A DNA stretch of 64,000 nucleotides from Puccinia triticina (Eukaryota; Basidiomycota; Pucciniomycetes; Pucciniales; Pucciniaceae). The stretch lies in NCBI RefSeq assembly GCF_026914185.1, contig NC_070570.1, positions 1,984,001-2,048,000 on the forward strand, given 5' to 3'. Both the position numbers and the translations under genes were made by a program. The notes under the pieces are model-generated. The model ran no database searches. It worked only from the letters and a program-made list of their open reading frames with translations, and was not told where the DNA came from. Of this stretch, positions 1 through 10,275 are shown piece after piece. The first letter of the stretch is position 1; each line of letters opens with the position of its first letter.

Positions 1-1583
1 TCCTAGGCTTGACCACTCTCTTCGGCCCAACCAAAGCTTTTATCACCTTTGTCTTTTCAGATTGTGGCTATACTGACAGTGTCATTCTGCAATCTCTTCT
101 ATTCTCTTTTTTCACCCGAGTATGTAACCAAGAGTTGTATTTATCTGTAAATAAAATCTTTAGATGCTTGAATGCTATCTCCCTTTTTTTGTTTGATTCT
201 TGTGCAGTGTCAACAATGTCAGTAACAGGGTGTTGATCCTGCGGATACCAATTCACATAACAAGAATGTATGATTTCGACACAAATTTCCTCCATGTTGT
301 GCTAATACGCACTGTCCGCTTGAGTTAGCCCCCCCCCCCCCCCTCCCCCCCTCCCCCCCAGAGTTCAAACCCTTTCAGTAACTATGTAGACCACGCCTGA
401 AAACACACAAGACCCAGAGGTGTTCGAACTCAGAACCCGCCTGTGGTGAGCTGGGAAGGTACCCTGTATTGAACGTGGTAGACCAGTTATCTTCTTCCTT
501 GTTGCATTTAAGGTTTGGATTCAGAGTTGAGTCACTGGAGGAATTCCCATGGCCCAAGTGGCTTGATTGAGCAACAGCCACTGGAGCTTATTTGCTGGTG
601 AAAACTCAATCTCAATCAATTCCCACCAGCCGTACTTATTCTCCTCGATGACTGGTCCGTTCCAGCAGTTAAAGCATGTGCCCGCTTCCCGGGGAGGCTA
701 CTCGGCATGTCGGTTGTTTTTTTTTGTTGCACATATTTTTTTAGCTGTTGCTGCAAATGCACAATCAAATTGGTGATCTTTGTTTAGGCTTCATTCATGT
801 TTGCGCCAGTAAGGTTGAGCCTTCCTCCAGATCAAGCATTTTCTAAGGCCTTACTTGGAGCCAATATAATCCAGGCAACATATGAGTTTTTGTGCCTGAC
901 ATCTTATGTGACATCTGATCAGGCCCGCCAAAACTTGATCAGATGTGACAACAATCCACATTATGTCGCGCAATTATATCAGCTCCCAACGAGGCCTCAG
1001 CCAACAGGAAGTCCTCCACTTGAGAGACTTGGCCTGACAGGTGTGTTCCAGATTTCTTGGTGTTTTGGCAGGGGAGGAGGAAATCAATTTATTTGATTAT
1101 TGGGCCGATCCGACGAGCACATTAAATCATTTGATTCCACTGCTCCTGTAGAGACCAAAAAACATGCACAGGACACACGCGGAGGGCCATGTCGGGCCGA
1201 CCATCGAAGCGGCCAAAAAGTGTGACTAACATTTTGCGGGCGCGGGGTGACAGAAAAGAGGGGGATGGGGCACTGTATATATCGATGGTAGAGCAGGAGG
1301 GGACAAGTCTTTGCGGCATGAATTACGGTGGGGTTCGCTTGAAGGGTGTTGGGAACGTGTGTGGTCTAATCAGAGGGCGATTTCTTGGAGACTGAATCGG
1401 CTCGCCTTTTCGAGCGGCATCAACCAAAAAAAAAATAGGGAAAGAGGTGTATATTAGTTTTGGATTTAAAAAAATGGACTCCGATGTCAGGAGAATCGAT
1501 GGATTTTTCCGGTCGCCAATGTAGGAGAGGAGGGGTTAAGGAAGAGGAGGTTGTGAGGGGAAAGCAGTGAAGACATCGGGGAT
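1..1583. other. Intergenic, no convincing gene
   Basis: I see no conserved protein here; the short open frames lack recognisable motifs. A cytosine homopolymer interrupted by single T residues lies at about 329-359. Just after it, at about 410-445, is a minus-strand sequence resembling a Pol III B box and T arm, which may mark a tRNA-derived SINE fragment. The stretch at about 1400-1580 is the 3' flank of the SR protein gene that follows. Confidence 0.4.
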
Positions 1584-3425
1584 TTACACATCACGGCGAG
1601 GCGAACGCTCTCTCTCCTTGCGATCGTAGCCGCGGTCACGTTCGCGGTCCCGGTCGTCACGTGGGGGCGGGCTGCGTCTGCGCTCCCGGTCGTAGCGACG
1701 GTCCCGAGGACTGCGTTCACGTTCCCGGTCACGACTGCGGTCACGTGGACTGCGATCCCGGTCTCGCGAGTCACGGTAGCCGCCCGGAGAGCGTGAGCGG
1801 TCACGTCGGCCTCCTCCTCCAGGACGCTGTTATCAGCCAAAAACATCAGACCTCAGTCAGCGACCTTGATACTTCGCTTGAAAACAGATGCATACGTACA
1901 TCTTCGATCAGTGTGACCACCATCCCTTTGAGCTCGGTGCCGTCGAGCTTGCGGATTGCATTGTCCGCATCATCCTGAGATCCGAACTCGATAAGCCTGC
2001 CAAGAAGAGAGCCAAAATATTTTTGAGCTGCTGCGTGAAGATTGCTCAAGAAAGAAGAGAAAGGTGACAGACCCTTCACCAGGGAGGTTACGATCGACGT
2101 CAGCGCGGGTGACGTTGCCGGCTTGACGGGCAAAGTCTTTCAAGTCCTGTTGGTTCGTATCCAGATGGGGCCAGGAAAAAACGGCAGAAAGAAAGAAACG
2201 GTAGGTTAAACGCCAAAATCCGACCAGAGTGTGTGCAAGATAACAGATGTCGATCCAGTGCGGTCAGGAGTGGCCATCCCCAGGTGAAGTAGAGTGAAAA
2301 GGGGGAATGAGAGTCGATTGCGGGCCAAGCTTCTTTTAACTCGACGCTCTGGTTGTGAGATTCTTCATTGGACTCCATGTTCCTTTCGCTCCACTCATCC
2401 CGCAGGCCATAGAAAGAGGACAGGACCACCCCAAGGCAAGGGACATTATCGCTCCTCCGCCAACCAAAGACCCGCCAAGGAAAGTAAGCCTGGGACCACC
2501 TCGTGGACTGACAATCAACTCCCAAGAGACGTCTATTCGATCCACCAAGAATCCGAGACAAGCCAACCAGACTAAGGACGCCTCTTTCGGACTCTGCCAC
2601 GAATCATCCAAGAAGACCAAGGAGTGAAGTGTTGATGTACCAGGCGACATAGATAGCCGTCGGGTGGAAACATAGACTGAGCTCCTGGTCAGGGGAAGAG
2701 AGAAGTGAGGCGGGGCAAGCAGACCGACAGGGAAGTAATGCGAGCAAGATCCACGCCGGCCACTCTAGCCACTTGGGAGCCATGCCTTAGGGAGGGCTTG
2801 AGCTAGTCAGAGAGGGATGGGGAGGTAGCTTCGAGGATGGCCACAAGCATGGAGAGTCGTAGGGGAGTCCAAGAGCGTTAAGATCAGAGTCGTACCTGCC
2901 AGCTAGTTTCGTGGGATAAACCCTTGACGAGAAGTCGGAATCCACCTCGACGGGGACCACCACTATGGCCTCCACTGTGCATGTCCCGACCTCTTGGGGC
3001 CTTGGCAAACTCGACGATCAAGCTACGAAAAAAAATCACACCAAACAAAAATCAGTCTTCTTGATGTTTTTCATCAATGTGTACTACGATGAATAATAAC
3101 AAGACGATGATCGATCGATCGACTGACCGTTCACCCATAAAGTCACGACCATTCAAGTCGTGTACTGCGTCTTCGGCATCACGAACGGAGTCGTACTCCA
3201 AGAAGCCGAAGCCTGCCATGATTCGGACATCCATCAGGGTGCCATAGCGACCGAAGTACTTCTCGACATCAGTCCGAGTAGCGTCGGGTGGGATTCGGCC
3301 TGGAGGGGGCGAGGGGGAAAGGACGATGATGATAAGTCAAGAGAACGGAGGATAAGAGACAGATGCAAGAGCTCGGGCGAGCGATCTGACGAACCGATGT
3401 AGAGTCTGCGACCAGCGGAAGCCAT
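1584..3425 (-). CDS. SR-type splicing factor with two RRMs and an RS tail
   Basis: This encodes a nuclear serine/arginine-rich RNA-binding protein, which in this family acts in spliceosome assembly and mRNA handling. I infer six exons: 3425-3395, 3299-3128, 3022-2896, 2146-2073, 1996-1900 and 1826-1584. All junctions are GT-AG with matching phases, giving 247 residues. RRM1 starts at residue 8 with RNP2 LYIGRI and has an RNP1-like AGFGFLEY near 39-46. RRM2 starts near residue 97 (RLLVKGL) and includes ADVDRNLPGEG and AIRKLDGTEL. Residues 168-247 are an RS/RD-rich tail ending RRDV. The ATG at 3425 directly precedes the RNP2 strand, as is usual for the family. The third intron (2895-2147, about 750 bp) is far longer than the others and might host regulated splicing. 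The product resembles fission-yeast Srp2 or metazoan SRSF4/5/6 more than Npl3, but I did not align it. Confidence 0.9.
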
Positions 3426-3778
3426 TTGACGAGGATTATTTATGATGAGATACGAGCTCGACAGAGGACACAAGGTATGTCTTTTGTGAAGAGAGAAGTC
3501 GAGACTCCCGAATGGATAGTGTCCTGGGGATCGGGTGGATGAAGAGTGGATCAAGACACCGGTAGTGGTTGTTTCTCAACGAATTCCTCGGTGGAAAGAA
3601 GAGGGGGGAAGGCCGAGGGGGGAAGAGGCGGAGGGAGGTGGGAGCAGGGCTGTGATAGCCCAGGTGACACTGGCAATCGGTGACAGCCTGCAAGCCTGAG
3701 ACAGTTGGCATCGTGGTGAACCACCTGTGACATGGGACTGCAGGCCTCAACACCTCCGGACTCGGTCGTACAACATTA

Positions 3779-4165
3779 ATGAAAACTGGTGATGCCGTGG
3801 ATGTGCGATCGGATGGATACGAAATAATGACAAGTGCCTTCGGCGGTTGGGAGCCGAGGCCATCCAATCAAGCAATTGTTCTGATGTCGGGAGGCGGCAA
3901 CAACCATTCTGGAGCACCATCGAAGTCGACGCTGCTGGCGGCAACAACAGCACCTCGGAAATCGACTTCGATCGCACCGCAGCTTCCATGCCATTTGTTG
4001 CCTTCAGTTGGTTAATTGTCGGCTGCCAGGCCTGTGCTGGACAATCTGTCATGGCAACAAGTTGGTGTGAGAGGTCCAACCTGCTGGACTTCAGGCAAGG
4101 GAATCACTATTTGAGTAACTCGGGCTCAGGTCATGCATATATTTTTATGAAGCCCATCTTACCAT
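3779..4165 (+). repeat. Dispersed repeat, copy 1
   Basis: About 380 bp here recur in the same orientation at 7987-8345. Shared blocks include the stretch from gaaaactggtg through ggttgggagccgaggccatc, the segment ggaggcggcaacaaccattc, and the ends ggcctgtgctggacaa and aagcccatctt. This copy keeps CpG where the other has TpG or CpA. The segment has short open frames but no recognisable domain, and probably belongs to a mobile element. Confidence 0.75.
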
Positions 4166-4242
4166 GGTTTGGGCTTTCTAGAATTAGGCGCAACAATAAA
4201 TAACAAAGTAAAAAAGGGAGAAAAGATTATGATTGATGGAAT

Positions 4243-5045
4243 CAGAAAACAAAATCACTCACTGTTTGACCTTGGATTCGGAACTTGTGTTGCAAGGCCA
4301 CCGTGTCTCTTTTGCCCGTCTCATACGGCATTACAGTTTCCAGGGGCACCACATGGTCGTCGCTGAAGTTTTCTCGACGAATTCAAAGGCAGGTGAGATG
4401 GAGTAAGATTGGGCGGGGTCCATGAGTTCCTGGCCTTCAACTTAGATCAATTCTCCCTTTGAGTAGAGCTTAGCTGAGTTCGAAAGAGCCAGCAGAACCC
4501 CACGTAAAGAAAATTTGCTTTGAGCATTCAGCCGGTAGATCACAGCAGTATGAGATGAATTTGATAATTTTACCACCAGCCCGGCGGACAGTATTGATCA
4601 TTTTGACGGCTTAAAGGTGATTGATTCCAGAGTCCAAGCCAATCTTGTTCAAGCCAATGATACCAGCCTTCTTGGGTTCGTCATCAGGCGCTTGCATAGC
4701 AGGACTGACATAGCTTGTAGTAACAACGTTCTTCTTGAACTCAATGGCGCTATTGATGATTTTGGCATGATGCATGTAGGGTACAAGGGAGATGATCAAA
4801 TCATGCTCGGAAACCGCTTTGTCTAAAGCCTCCGCGTTGTTGAGATCGAGGGAGATGCACTTGACTTCCCGGGGCAAGTCAGTGGCGAATCGCTCGGCTT
4901 TCCAGAGGTTCAATGAAGCGACTGTCACTTGGTATTCGGGGCGTCGGAGAAGATAGTACGAGCAGGCTGGGTTATAAATTCAGGACCAATGGGCAGGATT
5001 TTTTTGCCGGGATCAATCAGATGATTGAGCTGAGGCAGATTTGTC
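4243..5045 (-). pseudogene. LYS9: Relic of saccharopine reductase (LYS9)
   Basis: Saccharopine reductase catalyses the penultimate step of fungal lysine synthesis by the aminoadipate pathway. Conceptual translation shows the N-terminal Rossmann strand (KKILPIGPEF), then SDAPNTK, VTVASLNLWKAERF, NNAEALDKAVSEHDLIISL, NVVTTSYVSPAM, IGLNKIGLDSGINHL, GVLLALSNSAKLY, and a C-terminal piece (ETGKRDTVALQHKF). These follow the family order. The gene is broken: the frame shifts near 4928, between APNTK and VTVAS; stop codons follow GINHL and the GVLLALSNS segment; and the middle of the C-terminal domain is missing, so the first part runs almost directly into the terminal block. The glycine motif is also degraded. 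Decay by several independent lesions is clear. An intact LYS9 elsewhere in the genome is expected but not visible here. Confidence 0.75.
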
Positions 5046-5229
5046 GGGCGTGTCGAGGTTTGCTTTTGCGGCCTCGATGACTTTGCGAGCGAACTCGGGC
5101 AGTGCGAACGCAGCGGCGTGTGGGATAATCCCGCCGAGCAGGAGCGAGTTGATGCTCCCGGGAAGAAGACCTCGAAGAATTGCATGTTCCAGGCGGGCAG
5201 CGCAGAGCGGATGGCGGAGGTGAGCGCCT

Positions 5230-5734
5230 AATTGGCATGATCCACAGCGGGGGCAGGTTGTTGCACAACGGGACACCAAGGACGAAGGAGGACAGCGAAG
5301 CTGCAAACAAGATTTTTGCGCTTGGACTTGCAGCAGCGTCAGGTTTCCAAAACTTCTTTGGCGATTACAAGTTGCCCACATTCGCCTAAACACACACACA
5401 GATCCAGCATCAGTTTTCAAGATTCTGGGTCGGTACAAGAGAGAGTGAGGGGGGGGGGGGGGAACGGACGCTGTTGTTGAGCTGCGCGGCGAGGCACTCA
5501 TGTCGAGGTGGCCTTGAGGCTCATGAGCACAGGGATCAGGGTGTAGAGCTCAGGGATGGTGCGGAAGGCGGGCAAGTCGCGGACATCGTTGAGCAGGAGG
5601 CCTATGTCACAGCTGCTGAGGACAAAGATCCGGAGGGAGGGCAAGGTCTGGACTCTGGAGACGAGTGTGGGTGCGGAGACGGTTGTCGGCTGCGGGTGAT
5701 GCTGGTTGGGCTGTGGAGGGGCCGGGTGTGCCAA
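5230..5734 (-). pseudogene. Relic of an SLC41/MgtE-type magnesium transporter
   Basis: Pieces of an MgtE/SLC41 membrane domain occur in order on the minus strand but in different frames. They are IPELYTLIPVLMSLK (about 5515-5560), CLAAQLNNSV (about 5465-5500), ANVGNL followed by a stop and SPKKFW, GNLTLLQVQAQK (about 5310-5350), and FAASLSSFVLGV (about 5265-5305). The family motif pairs a Leu-Lys-Gly-Asn-Leu turn with a later Gly-Asn-Leu-x-Leu-x-Gln-Val-Gln helix, which these pieces match. The frame changes and internal stop show that it is not functional. The open frame continuing to about 5013 (containing LLLGGIIPHAAAF) has no identity I can assign. The upstream neighbour is the LYS9 relic on the same strand, so this is a block of decayed housekeeping sequence. 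Confidence 0.6.
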
Positions 5735-5779
5735 ACTTCAATTAGGATAGATTGGGATATGGCCGGTAGTTTTTCTTGA

Positions 5780-6459
5780 CCAGGATATGCACGTAAAGGA
5801 GTACTTTGTGATTTTGAGGGGAGGGGTTTGTTAGGGTTTGTTAGATGAAAAATTCAAGCTTATTGGGTAGTCTAACTTAACTAAATCATTGCTTTGCTCC
5901 CCCAAGGAGGAGGGAATTTAGTGCACTTGGTGTGGCCAGGTGCATGAAGCCGGATGTTGTTGAGCGGATCAATGGGGAGACCGTTGGGTCTAGCCCTACT
6001 TAGGTCAACAGTGATGTAATCTTCCCAGAGGTTATGTTGAGCTGCAAGTTAGAGGCATTGTAAGGTAAGATATTGTAAAGTTAATTGATTGGTAGGTTAT
6101 ATACAGTTTTACATACATTGTAACATACATTGTAACATGCATTGTAATGTGGCAGGTTGTAAAAGTACAGGATAGAGGTCACCAGGGTGTGAATTACAAA
6201 TTGTGATTTACAACCTGTTACTTTACATTGTGTGGTTGGTAACACATAAATTGCAAAACTAATTTAATTTGGGGTTTTATATATTTTTACAATGCCCCCA
6301 CTTCACAATGGGGGGGCATTGTAAAAGACAGTTTGTAAAATTCACCCACCCCTTTTTTTTTTCTTCATTTTGTGTAATTGTAAGGGAAGACCCTTGATCT
6401 TGATTTTTTTAGTTTTGGAAAAACTGTGTCTTTAATAAACTTGGATTAATGTTTTTGCG
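5780..6459. other. AT-rich intergenic sequence with repeated acattgtaa motifs and a hairpin
   Basis: No gene is visible. At 6105-6160 the motif acattgtaac recurs several times. At about 6285-6326 the arms ttttacaatgccccca and tgggggggcattgtaaaa form an inverted repeat around a short spacer, differing by two G residues in the run. This looks like the end or core of a small inverted-repeat element. Confidence 0.45.
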
Positions 6460-6575
6460 TAGTTTTACATATGTAAGAGTAATAATGTCTGTTTCATATG
6501 TAACACTACTTTTTCTATTTTTATTTTACTATTTTATGTCACAGTGGCTCTGCCATAGTAGCCAGCTTACAGCAG
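6460..6575 (+). repeat. Dispersed repeat, inverted partner at 25375-25500
   Basis: The stretch containing cagtggctctgccatagtagccagct and the AT-rich sequence before it recurs in reverse complement at about 25375-25500. Two hydrophobic reading frames arise from it by chance of the AT-rich composition; I do not regard them as genes. Confidence 0.65.
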
Positions 6576-7117
6576 TGGCATCACTTGCTGCCTTGGACTG
6601 GGGGACACTGACATTGGAGGGGAGATCAATCTTCTTGGAATTGGAGGGGATCTTGCTCTTCTTCTGCTCAAGTTGCTTGCAGTAGCTAAGCCATTTCATC
6701 AAGGGTGAAAGCACATGATAGCATTGTAGATGCGTGTAGCTGCGCTTCTCAAGCAAATGGTAGAGCTTTAACGCTGCAGTCAATCAATTGGAGTTGGTTG
6801 TTCCACTTTGATTTGCGTGAGTGACCTGTTTGAAGCAGCTGTGGAACTTGTTTGTGGCTTGATTGCCACCAATACTTGATGTTGTCAATAGGGTGATCAT
6901 GCTCGCGTATTTGGGTCATGTATGTAGTGCTTGCAAAATCAAGCCCAGGAAGTAGTGGCCGTCTGGTTTGTGGGATTGAGAGGATCTTCACTTACTTTGA
7001 GCCAAGAGCAACAAATCTGCACTTCCTTGTCTTCTTTGTAGTTTGGAGCTTGGACTTTCTTTTCATCACCCTCCCGACCTCAACTTCTACATTCCAAGGA
7101 GTGATACCTCCCCAGCG

Positions 7118-7140
7118 ACCCCCCCCCCCCCCCCCGGGTG
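7118..7140. repeat. Cytosine homopolymer
   Basis: A run of C residues followed by gggtgggg. It is a low-complexity tract that may be inaccurate in assembly. Confidence 0.8.
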
Positions 7141-7231
7141 GGGTACCATTTTGAAATGCAGGGATGTAAAAGGTGTTTACACTTGCAATTTACACCCCGC
7201 TGTGGAGATGCTCTAATCTCACAGTTAACTG

Positions 7232-7335
7232 CCTGGGTAATTTGTATGGATCAATGCAGGTGCTCTGAGCAATGTGAATCCAGGTCAGGATGGATTGGTA
7301 CAAGTTGCTCCAAGAGTGAACTTTAACACTGTGAG
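7232..7335 (+). repeat. Dispersed repeat, direct partner at 27440-27545
   Basis: The block with atttgtatggatcaatgcag, gctctgag, caggatggattggtacaag and gaacttgaacact-like ends is shared with 27440-27545 in the same orientation, with scattered differences. No coding function is apparent. Confidence 0.7.
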
Positions 7336-7986
7336 CATCTATACCAGGGGGGTTAAGAAACCCCTGCCCTGTCTTCACCCTTCACTCCTTCCCGCTCCCT
7401 ACCCAAATTGGCAGAGAACTTGATGCGCTCTCTGCTGACGTTAGGTCCTGAAGGCCCTCCAACGCTCCAATCAACTTGCAAATCATGGGGTTGGAAGTAT
7501 CTTGTCAATGAAAAAAGAAGGTACAATGCACGGCAATTTTGAAGAAAAACAGCCGTTCATGTAACACTTTGCTAACCCGGGACAAATGCTTGAGCACAGA
7601 GCCTATTAGTGAGCTTTTATCTTGCAAACATCAGAAGATGTCCAATTGGTTCATTGAGCAGCTGTCCTCTTGCTGTCCTCTCAATGACCGGTCTGCAATG
7701 GTCATCGAAAGGTTTGAATCCCCTTGATGACCACTCAGACCGGTCATCCAGCAGCTTGAGTCTAGTACTGGATGATGGGTTTGTAGCCACTCACCCACCC
7801 TTGGAGACCATATTTGAGCAGAGAAACAGGCTGCAGAGGCTGTTTCTCCCACTTGTATTGCCATCCATATTGTTTCAGTCACTTCAGTCACTTCAGTCTG
7901 CAGCTGCGCAAAAGCTTTGCAGCTGCGGCCAAAAGCTTACATATGAATTTGCGACCAAAGTTGCAAGCAATTTTGGATATGCTGTA

Positions 7987-8345
7987 AATGAAAACTGGTG
8001 CTGCCGTGGATGGTTGTGCAATCAGATGGATACAAAATAATCACAAGTGCCTGCGGTGGTTGGGAGCCGAGGCCATCCAATCAAGCAATTGTTCCGATGT
8101 CAGGAGGCGGCAACAACCATTCTGGAGCATCACGGTAATTGACTTCAATTGCACCACAGCTTCCAGGTTGATTAATTATTGGCTCCCAGGCCTGTGCTGG
8201 ACAACAATCATCTGACATGGCAACAAGTTGGTATGAGTACCAATGTTCGAGGTCCAACCTGCTGGACTTCAGGCAAGGGAATCACTATTTATGTAACTCG
8301 GGCTAGGTCAGGCTAGCTCATGCATACATTTTTATAAAGCCCATC
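7987..8345 (+). repeat. Dispersed repeat, copy 2 (CpG-depleted)
   Basis: A direct-orientation copy of 3779-4165. Several CpG sites of copy 1 appear here as TpG or CpA, for example gcgatcgg versus gcaatcag and acgaaat versus acaaaat. It also carries small insertions and deletions. It lies just upstream of the gypsy element. Confidence 0.75.
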
Positions 8346-8548
8346 TTGCCACATCTTGCCATCACCAAGGATTTAAATAAAAACCCGCATCACCAAGAAT
8401 TTTGAAATCTGTACATTTTAGAAACAGCAAAAATGATCTCCTTTAAATTGTTATTCATTGTGATCAGCTCACTCGCTCACAGCGGTATCTATCACATCCA
8501 CTCTCAGGTGACAAATACTTGATGCCCAAGAGATCCAGTGACTCAGTC

Positions 8549-9516
8549 TGTCAGCCTTAGAGTCATCACAGCTGACCTAAAAGCTGCCTCTTTTCTACTT
8601 ATTACATATGAAATTACTTCATATCTTTTTCATATTAAGAGATATCATTGTTTTGACTTCATCTTCTGTTTCCTCAGGCAATTTTAACCCTAGTTACAAC
8701 TTATCAATTCATTGTAACTATACTCCTTCCCTGAGTTACTGAGTTGTGGCGCGCTTGCGCAGTTGTGACGTGTCAGTGCTACCAGGCGCGCCAAACCACA
8801 GGTACATATGTAAATTACATAAGCAAACTGTGAAAATTTTCGTAGTCAGAATCCCCCTTGCCTGAGGCGGATCTACAGACTTCAGCACACCAGAACCACC
8901 ACCCAGATAACTCCAGGATCACCACCAAAGAGCCTACTATACTCCCAGTATACCTACCGTCACAGGCGCCTAGGATATTGACAGTAAGTAACCTCTTTCA
9001 CTGAACCTTGTTTATCTCAGAGGTACAACTCTGTGTCTTGCTTGATCTGCTCTTTCTTCTGGTTTTGCCTCCTTCTTGATCACAGGGCTGTCCCTCCAAA
9101 TCTACAGGCCTTTGCCTCTATCTTGATCACAGGGCTGTCCCTTATTATCACTTGGCCTTTGCCACAAATCTAGGTTGCAGGGCTGTCCCTCAGGTTTCCC
9201 ATTAAGAACCTTGACTGTCCAGAGAGAAGTCTAAAAAACTGTGGCTGGTTTAAACTTATCTAATCCAGATACCCTCCTGAGAGGAAGCTGTAGCACTTCT
9301 AGCACAGATAAGCAGCACTCTTCAGAAGAGTAGCATTGCCAGTGGACGTGCATTCCCACTAGAATAACCTAGTACTTCTCTTCTTCCTTATCCTGCTTGG
9401 TTTCCCTTTTCTCTTTCTCTTTTCTCTTATAGTTGTAGTTTCTTTATCCCAAGAAATCCAACCATTGCCCCCCCATTTCTTGTGTCCTGTGGTCACTATA
9501 GAGACCCAGGCTCACA
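8549..9516 (+). repeat. 5' LTR
   Basis: 968 bp, starting TGTCAGCCTTAG and ending GGCTCACA, matching 17072-18040. It includes a GC-rich block with gcgcgcttgcgcagttgtgacg near 8750-8772 and three imperfect copies of a cagggctgtccct motif at about 9084-9195. Confidence 0.95.
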
Positions 9517-9535
9517 ATTGGGGGCCTCATCAGGA
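9517..9535 (+). other. Primer-binding-site candidate
   Basis: Two bases after the 5' LTR the sequence reads TGGGGGCCTCAT. A PBS that begins TGG would pair with the CCA end of a tRNA. The identity of the tRNA cannot be assigned by eye. Confidence 0.5.
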
Positions 9536-10275
9536 AAATTACTCACCTTTTCATAATTCTAGACTGCCATAAAGCCAAAGGACTGATCATCCTGACTAAA
9601 TCAAACAAAAATTCTTAAAAATTTGAAAAAATCTCTTAAAAATTTTTTTTACATATCCTACTAACGCTAAAAATCTTCCAAAACTATCCAAAATTGCTCT
9701 TATATTGATAAATTTCCTAACTGAACCCTTGAAAAAAATTTTTTACGTCTTGTGTACTCGTGAAAGTGCAGAATTGCGACTCCTCCGCGCCGCTATTCAT
9801 CCCTTCGTCGGACTTATCCTCCCCAGAACCCTCCATATCTTCGAATCAAGAGGAGATAGAGAAAAACGGAGTACGCTCAAAAGATTCTCCGCCTTCTTAT
9901 CTATAATTACCGAAGTTGACCGTAAAAAAATTCGTAACGGCGCAGACTAGCGCAGAAGAAGAAAATTACGACGACAACCGCGTAACTGATCCGAAAGAAG
10001 GAAACTGGATCAACAGTTCTTCTTGGACCCCTATTGCTACGACGAAATACCCGAAAGTTCGTCGCCGTAAGGTCACAGCAGCCGTTAATATCTCTGATTG
10101 GACTTCAAAATCCTCCGCAAAACCCAGCGCAAAGGAAATCAAGAAGAAAACCTCTGTTACTACGCGTAAAAGCAAAAGGTTATCTTCTAAACCTAAATCC
10201 AAAGGTATTTAACCTTAAAAATTCCTCATTCTTTCTTTCCAGCTTAAAATATCTTTATTCTTACGTGTTACCACG

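Noticed and set aside
797..1096. 99-codon plus-strand frame
   Set aside because: No recognisable motif, no start context or neighbouring exon that supports a gene.
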